This document shows, one piece after another, positions 1 through 6,767 of a stretch of DNA of 33,298 nucleotides. The notes under the pieces were generated by a model. It had not been told where the DNA came from. It was given only the letters and a program-made list of their open reading frames with translations, and searched no databases. Source of the stretch: Methylomonas koyamae (GTDB lineage: Bacteria > Pseudomonadota > Gammaproteobacteria > Methylococcales > Methylomonadaceae); NCBI RefSeq assembly GCF_001644025.1, contig NZ_LUUK01000053.1, forward strand, positions 1-33,298. Reading direction: 5' to 3'. The position numbers and the translations under genes are program-made. Position 1 is the stretch's first letter. Every line of letters starts with the position of its first letter.

Positions 1-42
1 ACGCGGCGCGTGGGAACGAGAAAGGGCGAATAGCATAGGTGG

Positions 43-183
43 GTGCGTTATTTTAACTCGCAAGATAAGTTAATCCTGAATACGCAGGAAGTCAGCGAGG
101 TGCCGAACGTAGTTTGTGCGTCGGCGGAAGACGTCGCCGACAACCATCAGCGCTTGCAGGAAACTTTGCAGGTGTATTTGTGA
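43..183 (+). CDS. possible small protein or 3' gene remnant upstream of rubredoxin
   Basis: A 46-codon frame starts at a GTG (43-45) and ends at TGA 181-183. Its stop overlaps the GTG start of the rubredoxin-like gene by four bases (GTGA), the usual sign of translational coupling. The predicted peptide is acidic and ends ADNHQRLQETLQVYL, which looks like a real amphipathic C-terminal helix rather than random translation. An in-frame stop lies just upstream at 31-33, so it is either a genuine small ORF or the tail of a longer gene broken by a frameshift. In hydrogenase loci a HoxQ/HupH-type gene often precedes the rubredoxin, so a decayed tail of such a gene is conceivable, but I do not recognise the sequence. 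The Shine-Dalgarno-like AGGTGG abuts the GTG too closely to be convincing. Confidence 0.35.
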   Translation: MRYFNSQDKLILNTQEVSEVPNVVCASAEDVADNHQRLQETLQVYL

Positions 184-407
184 GCGAAGGTTTCTTCGCT
201 GGCGCTTACGGCGGCGATGCCTCGCGCTTGCCGGCGGAAGCCAAGCTGGAATGCAAGATATGCTGGCATGTCTACGATCCGGCCAACGGAGACGCCGTCT
301 GGCAGGTGCCGCCCGGTACCGCCTTTGCCAATTTGCCTGAGCATTGGAGTTGCTCACGATGGGGTGCGCCGAAGCAGGGATTTTTGCTTTTGGACGAACC
401 CGTATAA
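180..407 (+). CDS. hydrogenase-type rubredoxin-like protein lacking one Fe ligand
   Basis: This 75-residue protein carries a rubredoxin fold signature: CKIC at about residues 26-29, WHVYDPANGD, then PPGTAFANLPEHW, and finally CSRWGAPKQGF. The CxxCW-VYDPxxGD-GTxFxxLPxHW pattern is that of the rubredoxins associated with [NiFe]-hydrogenase maturation (HoxR/HupI type) rather than of free electron-transfer rubredoxins. In the family the second knuckle reads CPxCGA; here it is C-S-R-W-G-A, with TGG at 360-362 where TGC would be expected, so only three of the four iron-ligand cysteines remain. The GTG start at 180 is chosen because CAGGTG lies a few bases upstream and because it overlaps the preceding frame. 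No hydrogenase structural gene is visible in the window. Electron-transfer function is uncertain given the missing ligand. Confidence 0.7.
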   Translation: MSEGFFAGAYGGDASRLPAEAKLECKICWHVYDPANGDAVWQVPPGTAFANLPEHWSCSRWGAPKQGFLLLDEPV

Positions 408-540
408 GCCGCAGATCCGGCCGATCTCTCCGCGAGATCTTGGACTTCGACGATTTGAGCGCTCGATTCGCGCGCCGGATCGGCTTTGGTTAAACTCAGA
501 GGCATCCATTTCCAAACCTGGACTTGCCGCCGCGCGTTCG

Positions 541-1206
541 ATGTATACAGACCTACACTGCCACTCCGCTCGGCCGGAAGCCGAGCTTAGCCTGATCAAT
601 TTCGACTTGACCTCGCTAAACGCCAACGACGTCGACGCCGCCATCGAAGCGGCCGGGCGAAGCCGTATCAGCGCCGGACTGCATCCGTGGTACTTGGCCG
701 AGCCTACTCTGACGCCAGCCTTCGACGCCTTGGAGCGTTTGTCGCCCTATCTGGCCGCGGTCGGCGAATGCGGTTTGGATCGATGCGCCGCTACGCCTTA
801 CGAACTACAACGGCGGACTTTCATCCGTCAGATCGAATGCGCCGAACGCTGGGAAAAACCGTTGATCGTGCATTGCGTGCGCGCTTACGGCGATTTGCTG
901 GTGCTGCGGCAAACGTTAAAACCCAAGCAAGTTTGGATCGTGCATGGCTTTACCGGCAAGCCGGGCTTGGCCGAGCAACTCGTCTGCGCCGGCTGCTATT
1001 TGAGTTTCGGCAAGGCCTTGCTGAACCCGCGCGCCTCGGCCAGAGACAGTTGGCGTACTACGCCGCTGGATCGGGTGTTCCTGGAAACCGACGTGGCCGA
1101 CATCTCGATTGCGACAATCCATGCCGAAGCGGCTACAATTCGCGGCCTTGATTTAACCGCGCTGCAACGCCAACTCGTTGCCAATTTCGATAGAGTGTTT
1201 CGATGA
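541..1206 (+). CDS. TatD-family metal-dependent hydrolase
   Basis: The 221-residue product is a TIM-barrel amidohydrolase-like protein of the TatD family (3'-5' exonuclease or DNase-type enzymes using two divalent metals). Visible metal and catalytic positions are HCH at residues 6-8, Glu76 in GECGLD, His111 in LIVHC, His135 in IVHGF and Asp184 in LETD, all in the canonical order, plus the conserved GLHPW at 47-51. It is shorter than E. coli TatD (about 260 residues) and closer to the compact YjjV-like members. The ATG at 541 is chosen because the HxH strand begins right after it, although no strong ribosome site precedes it. The stop overlaps the tcdA start as ATGA, so the two are translationally coupled. 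The exact nucleic-acid substrate cannot be told from sequence. Confidence 0.88.
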   Translation: MYTDLHCHSARPEAELSLINFDLTSLNANDVDAAIEAAGRSRISAGLHPWYLAEPTLTPAFDALERLSPYLAAVGECGLDRCAATPYELQRRTFIRQIECAERWEKPLIVHCVRAYGDLLVLRQTLKPKQVWIVHGFTGKPGLAEQLVCAGCYLSFGKALLNPRASARDSWRTTPLDRVFLETDVADISIATIHAEAATIRGLDLTALQRQLVANFDRVFR

Positions 1207-1940
1207 CCGACTTAAGCTGGCTGTCCCGTACCGAATTGCTGATCGGCAAGCCCAAACTCGACAAGCTGCAACAATCTCACGTGTTGGTGGTCGGCATGGG
1301 CGGGGTCGGCTCCTATGCGGCGGAATTCATCTGCCGGGCCGGCGTCGGCAAAATGACCATCGTCGACGGCGACGTCGTCGAAGCCAGCAACCGCAATCGG
1401 CAACTGCCGGCACTGGCGACCACCCACGGCCAGCCCAAGGCCGACGTGATGGGCGCCCGGCTGCTGGCGATCAATCCCGACCTCGATCTGACCATCAAAT
1501 ACGAATTCATCACGCCGGATACTGCAGCCACGCTGCTGGACGAATGCCACTACGACTACATCGTCGACGCGATCGACAGTTTGACGCCAAAAATCCATCT
1601 GATCCGGGCGGCCAAGGCGCGCAAGCTGAAAATCGTCTGTTCGATGGGCGCCGGCGGCAAACTCGATCCTACCCACTTGAAAGTCGTCGACATATCCAAG
1701 ACGTACAACTGCCCGTTCGCCCAGTTCATTCGAATACGCTTACGCAAGCACGGCATTCATCGCGGCGTAAAAGTGGTATTTTCGCCGGAAGTGGTGAACA
1801 AGGATTCATTGATGTTCACCGACGGCAGCAATTACAAGAAATCGGCCTACGGCACGATTTCCTATCTGCCGGCGGCTTTCGGCGGGGTTTGCGCGTCGGT
1901 GGTGATCCGCAATTTGATCCACGACCCGGCCCATCACTGA
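1203..1940 (+). CDS. tcdA: tRNA threonylcarbamoyladenosine dehydratase
   Basis: This 245-residue protein belongs to the E1/ThiF/MoeB superfamily and matches TcdA (CsdL), which uses ATP to cyclise t6A37 of ANN-decoding tRNAs to the ct6A hydantoin. The nucleotide-binding loop GMGGVGSYAAE is at residues 31-41, followed by DGDVVEASNRNRQ, the E1-type adenylate-binding segment. The later SMGAGGKLDPT and a CPFAQFIRIRLRKHGI segment are typical of the TcdA branch and differ from MoeB and ThiF, which have a C-terminal catalytic Cys region and zinc CxxC pairs not seen here. Length is near the usual 250-270 residues. It overlaps tatD by four bases and is followed by a small unknown gene after 21 bases, so the three probably form one transcript. 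No csdA or csdE neighbour is seen. Confidence 0.93.
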   Translation: MTDLSWLSRTELLIGKPKLDKLQQSHVLVVGMGGVGSYAAEFICRAGVGKMTIVDGDVVEASNRNRQLPALATTHGQPKADVMGARLLAINPDLDLTIKYEFITPDTAATLLDECHYDYIVDAIDSLTPKIHLIRAAKARKLKIVCSMGAGGKLDPTHLKVVDISKTYNCPFAQFIRIRLRKHGIHRGVKVVFSPEVVNKDSLMFTDGSNYKKSAYGTISYLPAAFGGVCASVVIRNLIHDPAHH

Positions 1941-1961
1941 CGCGAACCAACCGGAGCCACC

Positions 1962-2294
1962 ATGTCAAAATCCACACCCAGTAACGGCCCGCGCCAGATC
2001 AATCTGGTAAACAGCAAACGGCTGCAAGCCTTGCGCTCGGGATCGACAGCCGCGGAATCCGGTCCATCGAACCGGAATGGCTCAACTCCGCCGCTTGCTG
2101 GCCCGGATGCCGCTAGCGCGCGCTTGCAACTGGAAGTCCGCCGCTGCCTGGCCGAGATCCTGCGACAACTGCCGCCCGGCAAGCAGCGCAGCCTGTTCAA
2201 AATCCGTTACGGTGTCTATCCCGAGCAGCTGGAAAGTCTAGCACCCAACGAAGCGGCACGGATTTTGGGCTTGCCCGTCGGCCAACGACGTTAA
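1962..2294 (+). CDS. small hypothetical protein
   Basis: A 110-residue basic protein that I do not recognise. The first 50 residues are rich in Ser, Asn, Pro and Gly and are probably disordered. The second half, from about residue 52, reads as two or three amphipathic helices (ARLQLEVRRCLAEILRQL, then QRSLFKIRYGVYPEQLESL) and ends with LAPNEAARILGLPVGQRR. There is no signal peptide, membrane segment or metal motif. The start ATG follows CCGGAGCCACC, a usable GGAG ribosome site, and lies 21 bases after tcdA, which suggests co-transcription. The gene is convergent with the small Cys-rich gene that ends at 2308, with only 13 bases between them. Confidence 0.6.
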   Translation: MSKSTPSNGPRQINLVNSKRLQALRSGSTAAESGPSNRNGSTPPLAGPDAASARLQLEVRRCLAEILRQLPPGKQRSLFKIRYGVYPEQLESLAPNEAARILGLPVGQRR

Positions 2295-2307
2295 CCCCAC
2301 ATCCCGG

Positions 2308-2622
2308 TTAGTCCGCCGCGTCGTCATCCGGTTGTTCGCGGCGCGCGAACTCGGCACGGCGGGCACGGCCCTCCGGACTATCATCGCGCCGGGACTGAAA
2401 CTCGTCCATTAACGTCGATCCGCACACGCAATTTCTGAACACCGCGACGACCGCCTGATCGTCGTCGTCCAACATTTCCCGCAATCCGGTGTTACCGGCC
2501 GGTAAATCGACGGTTTGCGCCAGAAAGTCCTCGGCGCTGTTATAGACGCGCCCGCAAGTGCGGCAACTGCGCGGAAACGAGGCTTGGGTGGCGCGTAGCC
2601 CTTCGAATCGATGATCGGTCAT
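2308..2622 (-). CDS. small Cys-motif (putative zinc-ribbon) protein
   Basis: A 104-residue acidic protein with paired cysteines: CRTCGRVY near residues 22-29 and CVCGS about 43 residues later. These form a CxxC/CxC arrangement that could bind zinc. Around them are FPRSC and VVAVFRNCVCGSTLMDEF. The C-terminus is highly charged (RRDDSPEGRARRAEFARREQPDDDAAD region) and probably disordered. I do not know a named family. The ATG whose complement is at 2620-2622 is preferred over longer in-frame starts because TTTTGGAG lies just upstream on the minus strand, and the longer versions would overlap the promoter and start of the divergent methyltransferase gene. A regulatory or stress-related role is possible but unsupported. 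Confidence 0.6.
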   Translation of the reverse strand: MTDHRFEGLRATQASFPRSCRTCGRVYNSAEDFLAQTVDLPAGNTGLREMLDDDDQAVVAVFRNCVCGSTLMDEFQSRRDDSPEGRARRAEFARREQPDDDAAD

Positions 2623-2669
2623 CGCGAAAACTCCAAAAGCGCGGCCGGCTGGCCTAATCGAAAACCGGT

Positions 2670-2699
2670 GTGAAGCCAAACCGGCAACTGGCTTATAAT
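2670..2699 (+). promoter_or_regulatory. candidate sigma-70 promoter for the methyltransferase gene
   Basis: A perfect TATAAT lies at 2694-2699 with a weak -35 match GTGAAG at 2670-2675 (18-base spacer). It points toward the methyltransferase gene. Transcription would begin near 2706. Confidence 0.45.
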
Positions 2700-2806
2700 G
2701 CTCGGCCAGGCGAGGTAAGGACAGCAATTTGTCGAATCCGCGCAGTATAAACCCAAGCAACGGCAACCGATCACCCGGCCCGGCCTTTCCGGAACGCACC
2801 CGATTC

Positions 2807-3724
2807 ATGTACACGATAGAACCCAACCAGGATTATCGCGACCAAAGCCTGCGCCAACACGGCGAGCTGTCGGCCTCGCAATTGCAAGCCGATGCCGCCC
2901 GGCATTACGACGACTGCTACCGCGACTACTTGTTCGCCTGGTGCAATCGCGACAATCTGGCCTTGCATTACGGCTATTGGAACAGCCACGCGCGTTACGA
3001 CCAACATCAGGCTTTGTTAAACAAGAATCGGGTTTTATATGAAGCCGGCGGCCTGAACGCCAACCACCGGGTGTTGGATGCCGGCTGCGGCATCGGCGGC
3101 AGCAGCATCTGGATGGCGAAAAACCACGGCAATCGGGTAACCGGTATCACGATCAGCGCCAAGCAGGCCGAGTACGCCCGCCAACACGCCAAACGCCACG
3201 GCGTGGCCGATTTGGTAGACTTCCAGGTAGCGGATTTCTGCGCGACGCCGTTCGCGGACGCCAGTTTCGACGCGGTATGGGCGCTGGAGAGCTCGTGTCA
3301 TGCGCTGAATAAAGGCGATTTTTTGCGGGAAGCCTGGCGGGTCTTAAAGCCCGGCGGCCGCTTGATCGTTTGCGACGGCTTTTTATTGCAGCGCGAATTC
3401 GACGAAGCCCAGTGGCAAGCCGTCGTGACTTGCTTGAACGGCTGGGCCGTACCCAACCTATGCTCCCGCGATGAAATTACCGAATTGGCCGGCCGCGAGG
3501 GCTTTCAAAACGTGGTTTGTCACGACATCACCGCGCAGACCCAACCGTCGGTAGAGCACATGTACAAAGTCGCCAAACGCCTGCAACCGGTTCAGAAAGT
3601 CAGTCAATGGTTGGGCCTGCGCAGCAAGGCGCAAACCGCGAACTATTTGGTCGGACTGGCGCAGCATCGACTGTTTCACGACAAACTCACCGAGTACTGT
3701 ATTATTACCGCCCAAAAAGCCTGA
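2807..3724 (+). CDS. class I SAM-dependent methyltransferase (UbiE/tocopherol-MT-like)
   Basis: This protein of about 305 residues has the seven-stranded Rossmann methyltransferase fold. Motif I is VLDAGCGIGGSSIWMA, followed by GITISAKQAEYAR (motif II), VADFCATPFADASFDAVWALES (motifs III/IV) and WRVLKPGGRLIVCDGF (motif V/VI). This arrangement resembles small-molecule methyltransferases of the gamma-tocopherol/sarcosine-dimethylglycine/UbiE group, not rRNA or DNA methylases. The N-terminal DNLALHYGYW is typical of that group too. The substrate cannot be assigned. The ATG at 2807 is chosen by similarity of the N-terminus to the family. A TTG at 2729 has a better ribosome site (AAGGA seven bases upstream) and follows the TATAAT at 2694, so a 26-residue Ser/Pro/Asn-rich extension is a real alternative. 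A lipoprotein gene follows 11 bases after the stop. Confidence 0.88.
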   Translation: MYTIEPNQDYRDQSLRQHGELSASQLQADAARHYDDCYRDYLFAWCNRDNLALHYGYWNSHARYDQHQALLNKNRVLYEAGGLNANHRVLDAGCGIGGSSIWMAKNHGNRVTGITISAKQAEYARQHAKRHGVADLVDFQVADFCATPFADASFDAVWALESSCHALNKGDFLREAWRVLKPGGRLIVCDGFLLQREFDEAQWQAVVTCLNGWAVPNLCSRDEITELAGREGFQNVVCHDITAQTQPSVEHMYKVAKRLQPVQKVSQWLGLRSKAQTANYLVGLAQHRLFHDKLTEYCIITAQKA

Positions 3725-3735
3725 TCGAGAAATCA

Positions 3736-4113
3736 ATGCCGTTTTCGCGCCCGTTATTTCTGTTCAACCTGCTGCCGGTTTGCCTATTGGCCGGCTGCGC
3801 GACCGTTCCCGCCGGCAGTCTTCACGACAATTTCGCCGATTACGCCGAGTCGGTGTTTCGCCATCAAAACGCGTTGATCAGCCGCTTAATGATGCTGAAC
3901 GACAACGACGAGCTGAGCGATACCGACCTGCTGGATAAAGCCGAAGAGCGCATGCACGACGCCTGCCACTGGCTGAACGAATACGCGGAACGGGAGAGCG
4001 ACGGCGACAGTATGAGCTGGCGCTTCAAAGCCAAGGTTCAGGACAGCATAGAACCTTGCGACCGCCGCATTCAAGAACTGGAAACCCTGCTGGGTCAATA
4101 CGACAAACCTTAA
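3736..4113 (+). CDS. small lipoprotein
   Basis: The 125-residue product begins with MPFSRPLFLFNLLPVCLLAGC, a short basic-hydrophobic signal ending in a clear lipobox (L-L-A-G-C). It should therefore be lipidated on the cysteine near residue 21 and anchored to a membrane. The mature part is acidic and mostly helical, with runs such as LLDKAEERMHDACHWLNEYAE and RIQELETLLGQYDKP, suggesting a small helical bundle or coiled coil. I do not recognise a family. The start at 3736 is chosen because only this start places the signal sequence at the N-terminus. It follows the methyltransferase gene by 11 bases and is probably co-transcribed with it, though a functional link is not evident. Confidence 0.75.
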   Translation: MPFSRPLFLFNLLPVCLLAGCATVPAGSLHDNFADYAESVFRHQNALISRLMMLNDNDELSDTDLLDKAEERMHDACHWLNEYAERESDGDSMSWRFKAKVQDSIEPCDRRIQELETLLGQYDKP

Positions 4114-4296
4114 GTCACGACTTCCACCGAACCGGGCAGTACCAACATCGCCAGTCAATTCCGAATCACTCGGCGGCACCCACCGCTCGACACGACGCCC
4201 GTGAGCGGGTCGAAGGCCTTACCCAAGAATCCATGACACCCAACGTAGGTTTCGAACGCCGCCCAGCGGTACTACCCTGACCGGCTTTGGAAAGAA
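4114..4296. other. intergenic gap between convergent genes
   Basis: About 180 bases between the lipoprotein gene and ilvA, which converge. An imperfect hairpin of CGACgCCCG against CGGGtCG (roughly 4193-4213) is the only structure I see. It has no T-run, so a terminator is not convincing. No ORF with coding character is present. Confidence 0.4.
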
Positions 4297-5829
4297 TTAA
4301 TCCAACCAGGCTTCGCTGCCGCCCACGAATAAGCGATACGCCGGATTGGCGGTTTCCTCCCGATAAGCCAAACCCAACACGTCCAAACAATGTTGAAACG
4401 GTCCACACTGATTGTCGGCCAATTGCAGACCGATCAAAACCTTGCCGAACGCCGCGCCGTGATTGCGGTAGTGGAACAGGCTGATATTCCACTGGCTGCC
4501 CAGGGCCATCAAAAACTTTAACAAGGCACCGGGACGTTCCGGAAATTGCAAGCTATAAACCCGCTCGCGCAGCTCGCGGGGCGCGTGACCGCCAACCATG
4601 TAGCGAATATGGTCCTTGGCCAGTTCGTTGCCGGTCATATCGGTGACCGGAAATCCGTCGTCGCGCAATTGCGCGATCAGTTGCTGGCGATCGGTTTCCG
4701 CACCGCTGCTGCTGATCCCGACGAAGACCTGGGCCAGACGGCTGTCGAAATAGCGGTAATTGAATTCGGTGATCGAGCGCTTGCCGAGCATTTTGCAAAA
4801 CTTCAGAAAGCTGCCCGGTACTTCCGGTATCGTCACCGCCAATAAAATTTCCCGGTGCTCGCCGACCTGGGTGCGCTCGGCGACATAGCGCAAACGGTCG
4901 AAATTGATATTGGCGCCACTGTCGATCGCGATCAGGGTTTGCTGCGTCAAACCGTTCTGTTCGGCGTATTTTTTCAAACCGGCTACCGCCAGCGCGCCGG
5001 CCGGTTCGGCGACCGAACGGGTATCGTCGAAGATGTCCTTGATCGCCGAACAAATTTCGTCGGTGCTGACGGTCATGACTTGATCGACCGATTGCTTGGC
5101 GATTCGAAACGGCTCGGCGCCGATTTGCCTGACCGCCACGCCATCGGCAAACAATCCGACCTGATCCAAGACCACCCGCTCGCCGGCGATCAAGGCCTGA
5201 TTCAGGCAGTCGGCGTCGTCGGGCTCGACCGCGATCACCTTGATATCCGGACGCACGAATTTGACGTAGGCGGCGATCCCGGCCACCAAGCCGCCGCCGC
5301 CGACCGGCACGAATATCGCGTGAATGTCGGCATTGTGTTGGCGCAGAATTTCCATCGCCACGGTGCCTTGGCCGGCGATGACGTCCGGATCGTCATAGGG
5401 ATGAATGAAGATCATGCCCTTCTCGGCCACCAATTCCATCGCATGCGCATAGGCTTCGTCGTAGGAATCGCCGTGCAACACAATCTTGGCGCCGCGCGCC
5501 TTCACCGATTTGATTTTGATTTCCGGGGTGGTCCTGGGCATCACGATCAATGCCTTGATGCCCAGTTTTTTGGCGGCCAGCGCCACACCTTGCGCATGGT
5601 TGCCGGCCGAGGCGGCAATCACGCCATGTTGAATCTGCTCGGCGGTCAGCGACGCAATTTTGTTATAGGCTCCGCGCAGCTTGAACGAGAACACCGGCTG
5701 CAAGTCTTCCCGCTTTAAATAAACCTTGTTATTGATCCGTTCCGACAAAGTCGGCGCAAAGTCCAACGGTGTCTCCTCGGCCACGTCGTAGACTTTTGCC
5801 CGCAATATTTTTTCGATGTAATTGTGCAT
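4297..5829 (-). CDS. ilvA: threonine ammonia-lyase, biosynthetic
   Basis: A 510-residue PLP enzyme converting threonine to 2-oxobutanoate and ammonia, the first committed step of isoleucine synthesis. The fold-II PLP site is visible: FSFKLRGAYNK with the Schiff-base lysine at about residue 50, the substrate loop ASAGNHAQGVAL, and the phosphate-binding GGGGLVAG loop. The C-terminal third contains two ACT-like regulatory repeats (LLAVTIPEVPGSFLKFCKML and YSLQFPERPGALLKFLMALG), which bind isoleucine and valine in biosynthetic enzymes and are absent from catabolic TdcB. Length matches E. coli IlvA (514). The ATG with complement at 5827-5829 is chosen over an upstream start because GAGGA precedes it at normal spacing. 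The gene is divergent from rpiA, and its leader contains a long inverted repeat. Confidence 0.96.
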   Translation of the reverse strand: MHNYIEKILRAKVYDVAEETPLDFAPTLSERINNKVYLKREDLQPVFSFKLRGAYNKIASLTAEQIQHGVIAASAGNHAQGVALAAKKLGIKALIVMPRTTPEIKIKSVKARGAKIVLHGDSYDEAYAHAMELVAEKGMIFIHPYDDPDVIAGQGTVAMEILRQHNADIHAIFVPVGGGGLVAGIAAYVKFVRPDIKVIAVEPDDADCLNQALIAGERVVLDQVGLFADGVAVRQIGAEPFRIAKQSVDQVMTVSTDEICSAIKDIFDDTRSVAEPAGALAVAGLKKYAEQNGLTQQTLIAIDSGANINFDRLRYVAERTQVGEHREILLAVTIPEVPGSFLKFCKMLGKRSITEFNYRYFDSRLAQVFVGISSSGAETDRQQLIAQLRDDGFPVTDMTGNELAKDHIRYMVGGHAPRELRERVYSLQFPERPGALLKFLMALGSQWNISLFHYRNHGAAFGKVLIGLQLADNQCGPFQHCLDVLGLAYREETANPAYRLFVGGSEAWLD

Positions 5830-5845
5830 TGAATTCCTCGGCATG

Positions 5846-5877
5846 AACCGGTCGGCATGCCCCGTTTCCGACCGGTT
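5846..5877. promoter_or_regulatory. 10-bp perfect inverted repeat in the ilvA leader
   Basis: AACCGGTCGG at 5846-5855 is mirrored by CCGACCGGTT at 5868-5877, with a 12-base spacer. It begins 17 bases upstream of the ilvA start codon. It could act as a protein operator or as an RNA hairpin in the ilvA leader. There is no T-run to support a terminator. Confidence 0.55.
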
Positions 5878-5894
5878 GGTCGGCGTAAAAACAG

Positions 5895-5923
5895 CTGAGA
5901 GATCGGCGTTAATCGGTTATTAT
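5895..5923 (+). promoter_or_regulatory. candidate sigma-70 promoter for rpiA-fhs
   Basis: CTGAGA (5895-5900, four of six matches to TTGACA) and TATTAT (5918-5923, five of six to TATAAT) are separated by 17 bases and point toward rpiA. A second -10-like TACAAT lies at 5928-5933. Confidence 0.4.
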
Positions 5924-5989
5924 CCCATACAATGACGGGTCGAACGCCGAGTCAGATTTATAAGAGCATACTCATCAGGATTTCCTACC

Positions 5990-6667
5990 ATGACGCAAGA
6001 CGAATTAAAAAAACAAGTCGCCCAAGCCGCTTTGCAATACTTGAAAAACGTGCCCATCATCGGCATGGGCACCGGTTCGACGGTAACTCATCTGATTAAC
6101 CTATTGGCCGATTGCGACTTCAAAAACGACATCGAAGGCGCGGTGTCCAGTTCCGGCAAAACCACCGAGCATTTACGCTCCATCGGCATTCCGGTCCTTG
6201 AACTGAACCAAACCGGCGACCTGGAAGTGTATGTGGACGGCGCCGACGAAGTGACGCCGCATAAAAAAATGTTGAAAGGCGGCGGCGGCGCGCTGACCCG
6301 CGAAAAAATCATTGCCGGCGCCAGCAAGAAATTCGTCTGCATCGTCGACGAAACCAAATGCGTGGACATCCTGGGTAAATTCCCGCTGCCGGTCGAAGTG
6401 CTACCGCTATCGCGCAGCTTCGTCGCCCGTCAATTGGTGAAAATGGGCGGTCAACCCGAGCTGCGGATGAACAAAGAGACCGGGGCCAGTTACATCACCG
6501 ACAACGGCTGCGAGATTCTCGACGTCTACAATCTGAATATCGTCGACCCCGTCGAAATGGAAAAAGCCATCAATAATATTCCGGGCGTCATCACCAACGG
6601 CCTGTTCGCGTTGCGCGACGCCGACGTGGTACTGGTTGGCAAAGGCAGCGAAGTCATCAGCTACTAA
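5990..6667 (+). CDS. rpiA: ribose-5-phosphate isomerase A
   Basis: A 225-residue cytoplasmic enzyme that interconverts ribulose 5-phosphate and ribose 5-phosphate. The family signature is complete: GMGTGSTV at residues 25-32 (phosphate loop), [14 protein letters not shown] at 83-88, and [11 protein letters not shown] at 96-106. The two aspartates (83 and 86), Lys96 and Glu105 correspond to the catalytic set of E. coli RpiA. Length is normal (219 in E. coli). In an organism using the ribulose monophosphate cycle this enzyme also supplies ribulose 5-phosphate, the acceptor for formaldehyde. The ATG at 5990 follows TCAGGATTTCCTACC (AGGA site). fhs starts about 100 bases downstream on the same strand, so the two are likely co-expressed. 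Confidence 0.96.
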   Translation: MTQDELKKQVAQAALQYLKNVPIIGMGTGSTVTHLINLLADCDFKNDIEGAVSSSGKTTEHLRSIGIPVLELNQTGDLEVYVDGADEVTPHKKMLKGGGGALTREKIIAGASKKFVCIVDETKCVDILGKFPLPVEVLPLSRSFVARQLVKMGGQPELRMNKETGASYITDNGCEILDVYNLNIVDPVEMEKAINNIPGVITNGLFALRDADVVLVGKGSEVISY

Positions 6668-6767
6668 GCTCCGCCCACCGCGCTCTACCGGCGGACCCAA
6701 TGTCAACGGTGTCCGCCATTGCTTACCGTTACCCTATCGCCACAAACCGTCATTCAGGAAACACCCC

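Noticed and set aside
1178-1984. 268-codon frame overlapping tcdA
   Set aside because: Extremely Arg-rich; an out-of-frame reading of tcdA.
4855-5718. 287-codon open frame opposite ilvA
   Set aside because: Antisense shadow in GC-rich DNA; ilvA is certain and the antisense product has unnatural His/Asp/Arg composition.
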